From: Christensenella sp. UBA6420
GTDB taxonomy: Bacteria; Bacillota; Clostridia; Christensenellales; DTU072
Assembly: GCA_002439705.1 (NCBI GenBank)
Contig: DJPE01000092.1
Location: forward strand, 1-25,111
Length of the DNA: 25,111 nucleotides
Direction of reading: 5' to 3'
Part shown: positions 15,183 through 23,810 of the stretch, piece by piece
How positions within the stretch are numbered: the first letter of the stretch is position 1
Layout: each line of letters opens with the position of its first letter
Notes under the pieces: generated by a model
Databases searched by the model: none
What the model was told of the DNA's origin: nothing
What the model saw: the letters and a program-made list of their open reading frames with translations, nothing else
Made by a program: the position numbers and the translations under genes

Positions 15183-15273
15183 CGAGATTCGGCGGTTAAA
15201 TTCAAAAAGGTACGAATCTAAGTCCTTTTGTAACGCCCCGTAACGAATAGCAAACAACAAGGAGAAACAACTT

Positions 15274-15618
15274 ATGGAATCGAAAGAAATAAAAGATTTG
15301 GTCGTGTCGCTTTTGCAGGAAAAGAAAGCGGTGGATATAACGGTAATCGACGTGGAAAAGCAGTCTTCCGTGACCGACTTTTTCGTAATCGCCACCGGCA
15401 GAAGCACCACGCAGGTAAAAGCTCTCGTCGATTTTCTCGACGAAAAGGGAGAAGAAAAAGGACTCACGGCATATCGCCGCGACGGCGTACGCGAAGCGAG
15501 ATGGGTTGTTCTCGACTACGGATCGGTAATAGTACACGTCTTTAACGACGCTACCCGTGACTTTTACAATCTCGAAAAACTTTGGGGTAACGGCGAAAAT
15601 ATCGAAAGAATAGATTAA
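15274..15618 (+). CDS. rsfS: Ribosomal silencing factor RsfS
   Basis: RsfS binds uL14 on the 50S subunit and blocks subunit joining when nutrients are scarce. The 114-residue protein has the family length and core: IDVEKQSSVTDFFVIATGRSTTQVKAL, then RRDGVREARWVVLDYGSVIVHVF and FYNLEKLWG. AAGGAG precedes the ATG. The 91-base gap between nadD-yqeK and rsfS holds no recognisable gene; a lytR-type gene often found here is absent. Its location behind nadD-yqeK is the standard context. Confidence 0.96.
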   Translation: MESKEIKDLVVSLLQEKKAVDITVIDVEKQSSVTDFFVIATGRSTTQVKALVDFLDEKGEEKGLTAYRRDGVREARWVVLDYGSVIVHVFNDATRDFYNLEKLWGNGENIERID

Positions 15619-15634
15619 TTTTTCGGGTGAAAAA

Positions 15635-16258
15635 ATGAAAGTATTGCTTATTAACGGAAGTCCGAGAAAGAACGGTTGCACGTTTACGGCTTTAAGCGAA
15701 GTTGCGAAAACGTTGAATTCCGAAGGGATAGAAACCGAAATTTTACAGGTAGGGGCTAATCCCGTACGCGACTGCATAGGCTGCGGCGGATGCAGGGGCA
15801 AAAATAAGTGCGTGTTCGACGACGATATGGTAAACGAGTGGACGGAAAAAGCTAAGTCTGCAGACGGTTTCGTATTCGGTACGCCCGTCTATTACGCCCA
15901 TCCGTCGGGCAGAATACTGAGCGTCCTGGACAGAATGTTTTATTCCGCGGGAGAAAATTTCAGCCATAAACCCGCCGCCGTGATAGCTTCGGCTCGACGC
16001 GCGGGAACGACCGCTTCTCTCGACGCGATAGCAAAGTATTGCGGCATAAAAGAAATGCCCGTCGTGTCGTCCACTTATTGGAATATGGTCCACGGCAACA
16101 CCCCCGAAGAAGTCGTAAAAGACCTTGAAGGGATGCAGACCATGCGTAACGTAGGGAAGAACATGGCGTGGCTTCTTAAATGTATCGACTCGGGGAAAAA
16201 GTCGGGAATACCCGTACCCGCGACCGAAACGAAAGACAAGACGAATTTTATAAGATAG
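15635..16258 (+). CDS. Flavodoxin-like NAD(P)H-dependent FMN reductase / iron-sulfur flavoprotein
   Basis: This 207-residue protein belongs to the flavodoxin-fold reductase family. The FMN phosphate loop is INGSPRKNGCT at residues 6-16. Cysteines C47, C50, C53 and C59 (DCIGCGGCRGKNKC) match the compact cluster motif of archaeal-type iron-sulfur flavoproteins. The segment FGTPVYYAHPSG is the second flavin-contact loop, and MLDR-like SVLDRMFY follows. It is likely a cytoplasmic electron carrier or quinone/nitro-compound reductase; the substrate cannot be told. The ATG is 16 bases after the rsfS stop, with only a weak GGTG site, so it is probably cotranscribed with rsfS. Confidence 0.88.
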   Translation: MKVLLINGSPRKNGCTFTALSEVAKTLNSEGIETEILQVGANPVRDCIGCGGCRGKNKCVFDDDMVNEWTEKAKSADGFVFGTPVYYAHPSGRILSVLDRMFYSAGENFSHKPAAVIASARRAGTTASLDAIAKYCGIKEMPVVSSTYWNMVHGNTPEEVVKDLEGMQTMRNVGKNMAWLLKCIDSGKKSGIPVPATETKDKTNFIR

Positions 16259-16289
16259 TTTTTCATAACGTATAAAAAGGAGAGAAAAA

Positions 16290-16667
16290 ATGAAAAAGAG
16301 AAGCATAATGGAAGTAATATTATTGTCCATAGTGACTTGCGGCATTTACGGAATATATTGGTTTATTACCGTAACCAACGAGATAGAAGGAGCTCTTGCC
16401 GACAGAAGCGACGGACATTGCAGCAGCGGGATTACTGCGTTTTTGCTGAATTTGGTTACCTGCGGCATTTACGGTTTGTATTGGTGGTACGCAGAAGGAA
16501 AGAGACTGGCTTTGCTCGGAGAAATCCGCGGAGTCAAGATAGGCGACAATTCGGTAGCGTATCTAGTGCTGTCGCTGTTCGGGTTCGGGATAGTGTCCAC
16601 CGCTCTTATGCAGAACGATATAAACAGTATTGTGGATGCGGAAGAACACGGAATTACCGAACAATAA
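16290..16667 (+). CDS. DUF4234 family small membrane protein
   Basis: This 125-residue protein has three hydrophobic segments and two copies of the DUF4234 motif. These are LLSIVTCGIYGIYWFIT near residues 11-27 and FLLNLVTCGIYGLYWWYA near 51-68. The repeats are similar at nucleotide level as well (TGCGGCATTTACGG occurs in both), which suggests an internal duplication of a membrane hairpin. A third segment spans YLVLSLFGFGIVSTALM. The function of the family is unknown. AAAGGAGAG gives a strong ribosome binding site. It precedes a DUF2752 gene, and the two may form an accessory membrane pair. Confidence 0.85.
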   Translation: MKKRSIMEVILLSIVTCGIYGIYWFITVTNEIEGALADRSDGHCSSGITAFLLNLVTCGIYGLYWWYAEGKRLALLGEIRGVKIGDNSVAYLVLSLFGFGIVSTALMQNDINSIVDAEEHGITEQ

Positions 16668-17097
16668 CGGTATAGAAACCAAAAAGGGAGAGGGAATAAG
16701 TCTTATTATATGGCTTATCCTTTTTGCGTTATACTGCGTGCTTACGACTGAGTTTTTGGGTTCGGCGTGTCCGGTTTACCTTATTTTCGGCATTCCTTGC
16801 CCCGGATGCGGAATGACGAGAGCGTGGATAAGTTTGTTTAGCGGCGATATAGCGAAGGCTTTTTATTTCCACCCTGCTTTTTTAGCGGCGGCGATTATTG
16901 CCGCGTGCGTAATTTTGTGTGGAATTAAACCGAAACTCAAAAAAAGTAAAGTTATTACAGGAATATATTTAGTTTTGTGCGTTGTGTTTTTAGCTGCGTA
17001 TATTTACCGTATGGTAGTATTTTTCCCGAACGAAGAGCCGATAAATTATAACGAAAATTCCCTTTTGGCTATAATAATAAGGGCGTTTTCACATTGA
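16630..17097 (+). CDS. DUF2752 family small membrane protein
   Basis: The family signature is clear: SACPVYLIFGIPCPGCGMTRAWISLFSG split around the CPGCG-x-TRA core, followed by HPAFLAAAIIA. Three hydrophobic segments are visible. The start is uncertain. The ATG at 16630 (155 residues) overlaps the DUF4234 gene by 38 bases, has no ribosome binding site, and adds a hydrophilic 22-residue tail. A GGGAGAGGG at 16686-16694 instead places an in-frame ATA at 16696. That ATA would begin ISLIIWLILF directly at the first membrane segment (133 residues), the usual DUF2752 shape. I list the canonical start but consider the ATA at least as likely. Function is unknown; the conserved cysteines suggest metal or redox chemistry, but nothing more can be said. 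Confidence 0.82.
   Translation: MWMRKNTELPNNNGIETKKGEGISLIIWLILFALYCVLTTEFLGSACPVYLIFGIPCPGCGMTRAWISLFSGDIAKAFYFHPAFLAAAIIAACVILCGIKPKLKKSKVITGIYLVLCVVFLAAYIYRMVVFFPNEEPINYNENSLLAIIIRAFSH
16686..16694 (+). promoter_or_regulatory. Ribosome binding site favouring a downstream start of the DUF2752 gene
   Basis: GGGAGAGGG lies inside the frame opened by the ATG at 16630. Its GGGAG is five bases from an in-frame ATA at 16696, and no ATG, GTG or TTG lies at a suitable distance. Confidence 0.5.
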
Positions 17098-17170
17098 GCG
17101 GAACGCAAAAACATATAAGTTCGGCTTTTTGCGGCGTAAAGCGTTGCGTGGCGAACGATATGCGAAAGAG

Positions 17171-17198
17171 TTGACTTTTAGGAAAAGTATGGTAATAT
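17171..17198 (+). promoter_or_regulatory. Promoter of the trkA-trkH operon
   Basis: TTGACT (17171-17176) and TAATAT (17193-17198) are spaced by 16 bases, with TGG immediately before the -10. The start codon follows at 17215 after GGAGG. The 17098-17170 stretch before it shows no gene, only an imperfectly placed CGCAAAAA/TTTTTGCG inverted repeat. Confidence 0.75.
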
Positions 17199-17214
17199 AT
17201 TTTTCGGAGGAACG

Positions 17215-18567
17215 ATGAGATTAGTTATTGTTGGCGCCGGCAAAGTAGGCACGACGCTTATAGAAAAGTTATCAAAAGAAAAACACGACGTAATCATCGT
17301 GGATATTGACGACGAAAAGGTAGAAAGTCTCGTAAATAAATACGATATAAGGGGTATTGCCGGCGGCGGTTGCGACAGGAACATACTGGAAGAAGCCGAA
17401 GTAAGTAAAGCCGACTTTTTTATCGCTTGTACGTCCCGTGACGAACTGAATATATTAAGCTGTATGCTCGCTAAAAAGATGGGCGCAAAGTATTCCATAG
17501 CGAGAGTCCGCGATCCGGAATTTTATTCCGAAGAAGACTATATGAGCAAGGAATTCAGTATCGACATGCCTTTTAATCCGGAACTTCGTACCGCGGAAGA
17601 AATAGCGCAGATACTTAAATTTCCGTCCGCCGTCAATATAGAAACTTTCGCCGACGGAAGCGTGGTCATGATAGAGCTGTTTATAAAAAAGGGCAACCCT
17701 ATTATAGATAAAAGCGTAGTCGACATAATAAAAGAATACGAAGTCAAATTGCTGTTCAGTATGGTGGAACGCGACGGAAAAGTCTTTATTCCGCGCGGCG
17801 ATTTCGTAATAAAAGAAGGGGACAGAATTCATATCACCGCTACCGAACAGGAGATAGCCGCGTTCAGTAAGGACATGCAGATGTACAAAAGACGGGCTAA
17901 ATCGGTCTTTATCGTAGGCGGTGGCAAGATAGCGTATTATCTTGCGAAAAACCTTATCGAATCCCGCGTGAACGTAACCATAATAGACATAGACGAAGAG
18001 CGTTGCCGCGAGCTGAGCGAAAAACTGCCCGAAGCGACTATTTTATGTGGCGACGGAACCGACCAGGACGTACTTAGCGAAGAAGGCATAGCGAAATGCG
18101 ACGCCTGCGTAGCCCTTACCGGTATGGACGAAGAGAACGTAATAATAGCTCTTTACGCCGCTTCCAAAAAGGTAGCGAAAGTCGTGTCGAAAGTAGACAG
18201 AGCGACGGTCGCTCAGATGGTAAGAAATTTAGGCTTAGATACCGTAGTTTCGCCGAGAAACGTAATAGCCAACAGAATTTTGCGGTTTATCAGAAGTCAC
18301 AGAGAAGGGAGCGACGGCAGTATTAACCGCCTTTACAATATCTTAGACAAGGTGGAAGCGTTGGAATTTATCGCTACCGCCGACTGCAAATTCCTGAATA
18401 TTCCGCTTAAAGACCTGAAGATAAAAAATAACTATCTCGTAAACGGAATAGTAAGGAATAAAGAGTACATTTTACCTACGGGCGACAGTTATATTGCGGA
18501 AGGAGATTCCGTACTCATAGTCACTACGGATAAAAACGTAACCGACTTAAACAGGTTAATCAAATAG
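17215..18567 (+). CDS. trkA: Trk potassium-uptake regulatory subunit TrkA
   Basis: TrkA is the cytoplasmic nucleotide-binding gate of the TrkH potassium channel. The 450 residues are a tandem of two RCK units. The first Rossmann motif is VGAGKVGTTL near residues 6-15, with acidic VDIDDEKV as the NAD-binding strand-2 end. The second is VGGGKIAYYLA starting near 234, with IIDIDEERC. Each is followed by an RCK_C (TrkA_C) domain; GDRIHITATEQE and GDSVLIVTTDKN mark their ends. GGAGG lies four bases before the ATG. trkH starts seven bases after the stop. Confidence 0.96.
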   Translation: MRLVIVGAGKVGTTLIEKLSKEKHDVIIVDIDDEKVESLVNKYDIRGIAGGGCDRNILEEAEVSKADFFIACTSRDELNILSCMLAKKMGAKYSIARVRDPEFYSEEDYMSKEFSIDMPFNPELRTAEEIAQILKFPSAVNIETFADGSVVMIELFIKKGNPIIDKSVVDIIKEYEVKLLFSMVERDGKVFIPRGDFVIKEGDRIHITATEQEIAAFSKDMQMYKRRAKSVFIVGGGKIAYYLAKNLIESRVNVTIIDIDEERCRELSEKLPEATILCGDGTDQDVLSEEGIAKCDACVALTGMDEENVIIALYAASKKVAKVVSKVDRATVAQMVRNLGLDTVVSPRNVIANRILRFIRSHREGSDGSINRLYNILDKVEALEFIATADCKFLNIPLKDLKIKNNYLVNGIVRNKEYILPTGDSYIAEGDSVLIVTTDKNVTDLNRLIK

Positions 18568-18574
18568 TATCGGT

Positions 18575-20020
18575 ATGAATTATAAGTTAGTTTTCAACGT
18601 ATTAGGCAAAATTCTGGTGCTGGAAGCGGCGCTTCTGTGCGTTCCGTTAATACTGAGTCTTGCGTACGGAGAAGATATTTATTTAGCGTACGTTATTCCC
18701 ATAGCCTGCCTGCTGGCTGCGGGGATACCGTCGTTTATTTTTAAGCCGAAAGACGCGTCTATTTACGCAAGAGAAGGGTTCGTTCTCGTATCGTTTTCCT
18801 GGGTAATTATGTCGCTTGTAGGGGCGTTACCGTTCGTTATCAGTAAGGCAATACCTAACTATATCGACGCTTTGTTCGAGACGGTGTCCGGTTTTACTAC
18901 GACGGGAGCGAGTATTCTTTCGGAAATCGAATCTTTACCTAAAAGCATACTTTTTTGGCGTTCGTTTACCCATTGGGTGGGCGGTATGGGAGTTCTCGTA
19001 TTCGTCCTTGCCATTCTTCCCGACGACAACGCCGGCAGCATGCACGTTTTCCGTGCGGAGTCTACCGGACCTACCGTGGGAAAACTCGTCTCGAAAATGC
19101 GTGTCACCGCGCGTATCCTTTACGCAATTTATATAGTGATGACTATGGTGGAAGTCGTATGCTTGCTCTGCGGAAAAATGTCGGTGTTTGACAGCTTCGT
19201 CAACGCTTTCGCCACGGCAGGAACGGGCGGATTTTCGGTAAGAAACAGCAGTATCGCAGCGTATGACAGCGTGTATATAGAAATGGTAATCGCAGTGTTT
19301 ATGATGCTTTTCGGCGTTAGTTTTAACGTTTATTACCTTATCCTTATCGGCAATTTCGCAAAAGCGTTCAAGAGCGAAGAGTTGAGAGTTTATTTGGGGA
19401 TTATGCTTACCGCTACCGTAATTATTGCGGTAAATATCCTTAGAGTGTACGGTAACTTCGGACAAGCCGTCAGATATTCGTTCTTCCAGGTGAGTTCCGT
19501 TATGACTTCTACCGGGTTTATTACGGCAGACTATGAAAAGTGGCCCGCTCTGTCGCAGGCTATTATTATGTTCCTTATGGTAATAGGGGCGTGCGCCGGT
19601 TCCACGGGCGGCGGAATTAAGGTCGCAAGACTCGTCATTTTAAGTAAATCGGGCGTAGCCGGCGTAAGAAAACTCGTCAAACCGAGAACGATAGTCGCCA
19701 CGAAATTCGAAGGAGAAACGTTGAGCGAAGACGTCATTAGCAACGTAAGGCTGTTTTTTGTCTTTTTCGTAGGATTGCTCATAACTTCCACTTTGCTCGT
19801 TTCTATCGACGGATACGGCACGTTGTTAGCTAATTTTTCTGCAAGTCTAACTTGTATTAACAACATAGGTCCCGGTTTCGATCAGGTTGGACCTACGGGC
19901 AATTTCGGCGGATATTCGGCTTTTTCCAAGCTTATATTCTGTTTCGATATGCTTGCAGGCAGGTTGGAAATTTTCCCGATAATAACGCTGTTCAGTTCCG
20001 CAACGTGGAGAAAACATTAA
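18575..20020 (+). CDS. trkH: Trk/Ktr potassium transporter membrane subunit TrkH
   Basis: TrkH is the pore-forming potassium channel of the Trk system. The 481-residue protein is rich in membrane segments and has the four pore loops with selectivity-filter glycines. These are VSGFTTTGAS (104-113), TAGTGGFS (214-221), TSTGFITAD (near 311-319) and NNIGPGFD (near 429-436). GACAGSTGGGIKVAR and GRLEIFPI are also family hallmarks. Length and topology match TrkH/KtrB. It overlaps nothing but lies seven bases after trkA, with a weak ribosome binding site, so the pair forms a two-gene operon ended by the terminator at 20052-20078. Confidence 0.96.
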   Translation: MNYKLVFNVLGKILVLEAALLCVPLILSLAYGEDIYLAYVIPIACLLAAGIPSFIFKPKDASIYAREGFVLVSFSWVIMSLVGALPFVISKAIPNYIDALFETVSGFTTTGASILSEIESLPKSILFWRSFTHWVGGMGVLVFVLAILPDDNAGSMHVFRAESTGPTVGKLVSKMRVTARILYAIYIVMTMVEVVCLLCGKMSVFDSFVNAFATAGTGGFSVRNSSIAAYDSVYIEMVIAVFMMLFGVSFNVYYLILIGNFAKAFKSEELRVYLGIMLTATVIIAVNILRVYGNFGQAVRYSFFQVSSVMTSTGFITADYEKWPALSQAIIMFLMVIGACAGSTGGGIKVARLVILSKSGVAGVRKLVKPRTIVATKFEGETLSEDVISNVRLFFVFFVGLLITSTLLVSIDGYGTLLANFSASLTCINNIGPGFDQVGPTGNFGGYSAFSKLIFCFDMLAGRLEIFPIITLFSSATWRKH

Positions 20021-20051
20021 AATTTAACAAAAAATCAATAAAAAAAAGAAA

Positions 20052-20078
20052 AGCGTCTTGAAATTCGGGACGTTTTTT
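20052..20078 (+). terminator. Intrinsic terminator after trkH
   Basis: CGTCTTG (20054-20060) pairs with CGGGACG (20066-20072), including two G-T pairs, around a five-base loop. T6 follows. It lies 33 bases after the trkH stop. Confidence 0.75.
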
Positions 20079-20083
20079 GTTAA

Positions 20084-20089
20084 TATAAT
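20084..20089 (+). promoter_or_regulatory. Possible -10 element of the DUF2804 gene
   Basis: A perfect TATAAT lies 36 bases before the start at 20126. TTGAAA (20058-20063) within the trkH terminator would be a -35, but at 20 bases it is too far for a standard promoter. The -10 is plausible on its own, not certain. Confidence 0.35.
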
Positions 20090-20125
20090 AGTGTTAATAA
20101 TAAAAACAAAAAGGAGTTTTGTAGA

Positions 20126-21274
20126 ATGGGAGAATACAGCAAATTTATATCGGAAACAAGACGTGCGGTGCCTACGCCTAAGAGTATAGTAAAACCCGAC
20201 GGCAGTTGCGAATTCGGTACGTTCGATAAAGAATTCGAAGAAATGGACTTTGTTAAACTTAATCATCCTACCGCTTTGCCGCAGTGCTTTAACAGGTTAA
20301 AACTTACTTTGTGGCAGGCTACCGAAGTTCACCTTAAAAACGGGGTCCTTCTCGCCGTAGTTTGCGATATGGGTATATTCGGAAAGACGTTCAACGTTTT
20401 TTACGACAAACGCACGCACAACGTTTATAGCTGGGACACGAACCTTAAAAGTAAAGACACCATAATCGCACCTAACCTTATAAACGGAGCTGTTTCCGAA
20501 GCGCACACTCCCGTAAGTTTCGTAAAATACGTCAACAACTTCCAGGACGGAAGATGCGATATTTCGGGTAAACACGAAGGGAAATGCTTAATAACCGTAC
20601 CTAACGAAAATAAAGCCGCAAGCAAATCCATTAAAGAAAACTACGGCGAAGGAACGATAGAATACGAATTCTCGTTAAAAAGATTAAGTTTGCCTTGCGT
20701 GGCGAGCATACCTTTTTCGACCACTCGTCCGCGTCCTTTGTATAGTCAAAAAGACTTCTTCAAGGCGGAAGGCAGGCTCGTAATCAACGGCGAAGAAATG
20801 CTCTCCGACGGCGAAACCGTGGCAATAGTAGACGACCACAGAGGTTTCTATCCCAGACGCGCTCACTACGACTGGGTCACCACTATGGGAAAATGCAACG
20901 TAAACGGCGAAGAAAAGTTCCTTGCCTTCAACCTTACCCGCAACCAGTCCGTAGACCAGGATAAATATAACGAAAATATACTCTGGCTCGAAGGCAAAAC
21001 CAGCATATTGCCCCCGGTAACTTTTACAAGAACCATCGAATCCAAAGACTTCAAAAACTATTCCGAATGGATTGTAAAAGACGAATACGATATGGTTAAC
21101 ATTAAATTCAAAGTCTACGGTATGAACCCGATGATTATGCACGCCTTGGTCGTAAACATCGATTACTACATAACCTACGGAGAACTCGAAGGCTATGTAA
21201 GAGACGAGGACGGAAATAAATACATTCTCGACGGAATGCTCGGCATGGGCGAAGACAAGACTCTCTTATTATAA
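20126..21274 (+). CDS. DUF2804 family protein
   Basis: This 382-residue protein matches the DUF2804 pattern: an early LKLTLWQATEVHL, then DMGIFGKTFNVFYD, CVASIPFSTTRPRPLYSQKD, DDHRGFYPRRAHYDW, and a closing GELEGYVRDEDGNKYILDGMLG-type end. The family is predicted to be beta-rich and lipocalin-like, and its function is unknown. No signal peptide or membrane segment is visible, so it is probably cytoplasmic. GGAG lies nine bases before the ATG. It stands between two terminators, as a single-gene unit next to a glycosidase; that suggests, without proving, a link to carbohydrate metabolism. Confidence 0.8.
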   Translation: MGEYSKFISETRRAVPTPKSIVKPDGSCEFGTFDKEFEEMDFVKLNHPTALPQCFNRLKLTLWQATEVHLKNGVLLAVVCDMGIFGKTFNVFYDKRTHNVYSWDTNLKSKDTIIAPNLINGAVSEAHTPVSFVKYVNNFQDGRCDISGKHEGKCLITVPNENKAASKSIKENYGEGTIEYEFSLKRLSLPCVASIPFSTTRPRPLYSQKDFFKAEGRLVINGEEMLSDGETVAIVDDHRGFYPRRAHYDWVTTMGKCNVNGEEKFLAFNLTRNQSVDQDKYNENILWLEGKTSILPPVTFTRTIESKDFKNYSEWIVKDEYDMVNIKFKVYGMNPMIMHALVVNIDYYITYGELEGYVRDEDGNKYILDGMLGMGEDKTLLL

Positions 21275-21293
21275 AACGTATCCGAAGCTACCG

Positions 21294-21320
21294 AAACCGC
21301 CCTTTATCGGGCGGTTTGTT
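21294..21320 (+). terminator. Intrinsic terminator after the DUF2804 gene
   Basis: AAACCGCCC (21294-21302) pairs perfectly with GGGCGGTTT (21309-21317) around a six-base loop, and TTTGTT ends the element. It lies 20 bases after the stop codon. Confidence 0.8.
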
Positions 21321-21360
21321 CAAAGAAGAACCGCTTTTATATGCGGCAAGATAAGGAAAT

Positions 21361-23793
21361 ATGGGCAGAATATTTAATAAAATAGCACGAAAAGTAGCGA
21401 GCCTTATTACGGGAGAACTTTCACAGGAATTAAACGGCGGTTTGGGCGACGGGAAATGCGTCGTAGACGGCATCGGCGAAAAAATAAGACAAGCTGCGGC
21501 GGAAGGCTGCGTTTTACTGAAAAACGACGGCGTTCTTCCTATAAAAAATAAAAAAATATCAGTGTTCGGCAGATGTCAACACGATTACTTTTTTGTCGGA
21601 TACGGTAGCGGTGGCGACGTAAAAGCCCCGTATAAGGTGAATTTATACGACGGGCTGAAAAACGGCGGAGTAGAAATCAACGAAGAAGTTTCGGCGGAAT
21701 ATAAGCGTTGGGCTGAGAAACCGAAAAACGTAGCCGACGAAGGCTTTTGGGGGCATTGGCCGTATTCTTTTCCGGAAATGCCGTTAAAGGATGATTTCGT
21801 TTCCGCCGCCACGGAAAATTCCGATATTGCGGTAGTAGTTATTGGCAGAGCCGCCGGCGAAGACAGAGAAAACAAACTAAAAAAAGGCAGCTACTATCTT
21901 ACCGATAAAGAAAACGATATGCTCCGTAAAGTAACTTTCGCTTTCAGAAAAACCATAGTAATTTTAGACGTCGGCAACGTAATCGACTTTTCGTGGATGA
22001 AAGAATATGGCAAAAAGATAAACGCGATTTTGCTTGCGTGGCAGGGCGGAATGGAAAGCGGCAACGCTATCTGCGACGTGCTTACGGGCAAGGTCAATCC
22101 CTGCGGCAAACTTACTGACACCATAGCGGAAAAATATGAAGATTATCCGTCCGCTCCTTATTTCGGCAACAGAAAAAAGAACTGCTACGCCGAAGATATT
22201 TACGTCGGATACAGGTATTTCGAAACTTTCGCTAAGGATAAAGTTTTGTTTCCGTTCGGATACGGATTAAGCTATACTGACTTTGACGTAAAGTGCGTCG
22301 GGTTTAATGCGGACGGCGAGAATATTGAATGTAAGTTTGTTGTAAAAAATACAGGTAATCGTAGCGGACGCTACGTATTAGAACTATATTGTAAACAACC
22401 GCAAGGCAAGCTCGGAAAGGCGAGCAGAGTCCTTATCGGTTTTGAAAAGACCAGAGTTCTTAATGCGGGCGAAGAAGAAACGATTACCGTATCCGTAGCT
22501 ACCGAGTATATAGCTTCTTATGATGATTCGGGCAAGAGCGGTTACGAACATTCTTACGTTCTGGAGAAAGGGAAGTATGAATTCTACTTCGGCGACAGCT
22601 GTCGCTGTACCGGAATAGCGGGCGAATATTTCATGGAAAACACCTACGCTTTAAGGGAAACCGAGAAGATTTTACCGATAAAATCTGATGATGCTTATTT
22701 GCGAATGGTCAACGAAAACGGTAGCTTATGCTACGAACAAGTGCCGATTTATAGCTCAAACTTAAAAGAAAGAATATTGCGTGATTTACCCGAAGACGAG
22801 AATAGGTCGGCAGACGGCGAATACAAACTTTCCGACGTGGCTGACGGAAAAATTACGCTCGACAAATTTATATCTATTCTTAACGACAAAGAACTCGAAT
22901 GTCTTACCCGCGGCGAAGGACCGATGAACAGCGGTTACGGCGTGGAAGGCAACGCAGGAGCTTTCGGCGGTACGATGCAGTCGTTAACGGATAAAGGCGT
23001 TCCGCCGATAATCACTACCGACGGACCTGCGGGTATAAGGATAAAAAAGACCTGTTCGCTTTTACCTTGCGGCACTGCTCTTGCATGTACCTGGGATAAG
23101 GAGTTGGTTAAAGAATTATTCTCCTTGCTTGCCGAAGAGATGAAGTATTACGGTAGCGACGTAATTTTATCGCCCGGTATGAATATCCATCGCAATCCCT
23201 TGTGCGGGCGTAATTTCGAATACTATTCCGAAGACCCCGTAATTAGCGGCACGATAGCAAAATATGCCGTTATTGGTATTCAGAGCAACGGAAAATCGGC
23301 TTGCCCCAAACATTTTGCGTGTAATAATCAGGAAGTAAACCGCCAAAGGAACGATTCCGTCGTGTCGGAAAGAGCATTGAGAGAAATTTATTTACGCGGT
23401 TTCGAAATAGTGGTTAAGGAAGCAAAGCCGAATACCATTATGACTTCGTACAACAAAATCAACGGCGTCTGGAGTCACTATAATTACGATTTGTGCACTA
23501 CGGTTTTACGCGAAGAATGGGGCTTTGACGGAATGGTTATGACCGACTGGTGGATGCAATATACCGCTTCTCCCGAGTTTCCCGCGATAAGGGATAACGG
23601 GTATAGAGTTCGCTCGCAGGTGGACGTACTTATGCCGGGGGTAAAGCGGCTCGCGAAAAACGCTGCGGACAAGGACGACGGAACGCTGACGGAAAGTCTT
23701 AATAAGAACGGCGGAATTACTTACGGCGAAATAAAACGGAGCGTAAAGAACGTTCTTAACTTTATAATTAAAACGAAATTTAACGAAAAATAA
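21361..23793 (+). CDS. Family 3 glycoside hydrolase (beta-glucosidase type), reversed domain order
   Basis: This 810-residue protein hydrolyses beta-linked sugars, probably cello- or xylo-oligosaccharides; the substrate cannot be fixed. The GH3 C-type alpha/beta domain comes first: AAAEGCVLLKNDGVLPI near residue 43, then QGGMESGNAICDVLTGKVNPCGKL, GYGLSYTDF and a fibronectin-III-like part (about 315-430). The catalytic TIM barrel is at the end: TTDGPAGIR, SPGMNIHRNPLCGRNFEYY-type motif near 604-622, substrate-binding K650-H651 (PKHFACNNQE), and the nucleophile D729 in VMTDWW. This order is swapped relative to ordinary GH3 enzymes but known in several Clostridia. No signal peptide is apparent, so it probably acts in the cytoplasm on imported sugars. 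AAGG precedes the ATG. Confidence 0.93.
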   Translation: MGRIFNKIARKVASLITGELSQELNGGLGDGKCVVDGIGEKIRQAAAEGCVLLKNDGVLPIKNKKISVFGRCQHDYFFVGYGSGGDVKAPYKVNLYDGLKNGGVEINEEVSAEYKRWAEKPKNVADEGFWGHWPYSFPEMPLKDDFVSAATENSDIAVVVIGRAAGEDRENKLKKGSYYLTDKENDMLRKVTFAFRKTIVILDVGNVIDFSWMKEYGKKINAILLAWQGGMESGNAICDVLTGKVNPCGKLTDTIAEKYEDYPSAPYFGNRKKNCYAEDIYVGYRYFETFAKDKVLFPFGYGLSYTDFDVKCVGFNADGENIECKFVVKNTGNRSGRYVLELYCKQPQGKLGKASRVLIGFEKTRVLNAGEEETITVSVATEYIASYDDSGKSGYEHSYVLEKGKYEFYFGDSCRCTGIAGEYFMENTYALRETEKILPIKSDDAYLRMVNENGSLCYEQVPIYSSNLKERILRDLPEDENRSADGEYKLSDVADGKITLDKFISILNDKELECLTRGEGPMNSGYGVEGNAGAFGGTMQSLTDKGVPPIITTDGPAGIRIKKTCSLLPCGTALACTWDKELVKELFSLLAEEMKYYGSDVILSPGMNIHRNPLCGRNFEYYSEDPVISGTIAKYAVIGIQSNGKSACPKHFACNNQEVNRQRNDSVVSERALREIYLRGFEIVVKEAKPNTIMTSYNKINGVWSHYNYDLCTTVLREEWGFDGMVMTDWWMQYTASPEFPAIRDNGYRVRSQVDVLMPGVKRLAKNAADKDDGTLTESLNKNGGITYGEIKRSVKNVLNFIIKTKFNEK

Positions 23794-23810
23794 GCGGGAT
23801 ACCCGTTAAA

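Noticed and set aside
15202..15801. A 199-residue minus-strand frame across rsfS and the flavoprotein start
   Set aside because: It lies opposite two clearly recognised genes, has no recognisable domain and no ribosome binding site; it is a shadow frame.
17104..17133. CGCAAAAA/TTTTTGCG inverted repeat after the DUF2752 gene as a terminator
   Set aside because: The stem is A/T-rich with a 14-base loop and has no T tract after it, so it would terminate poorly.
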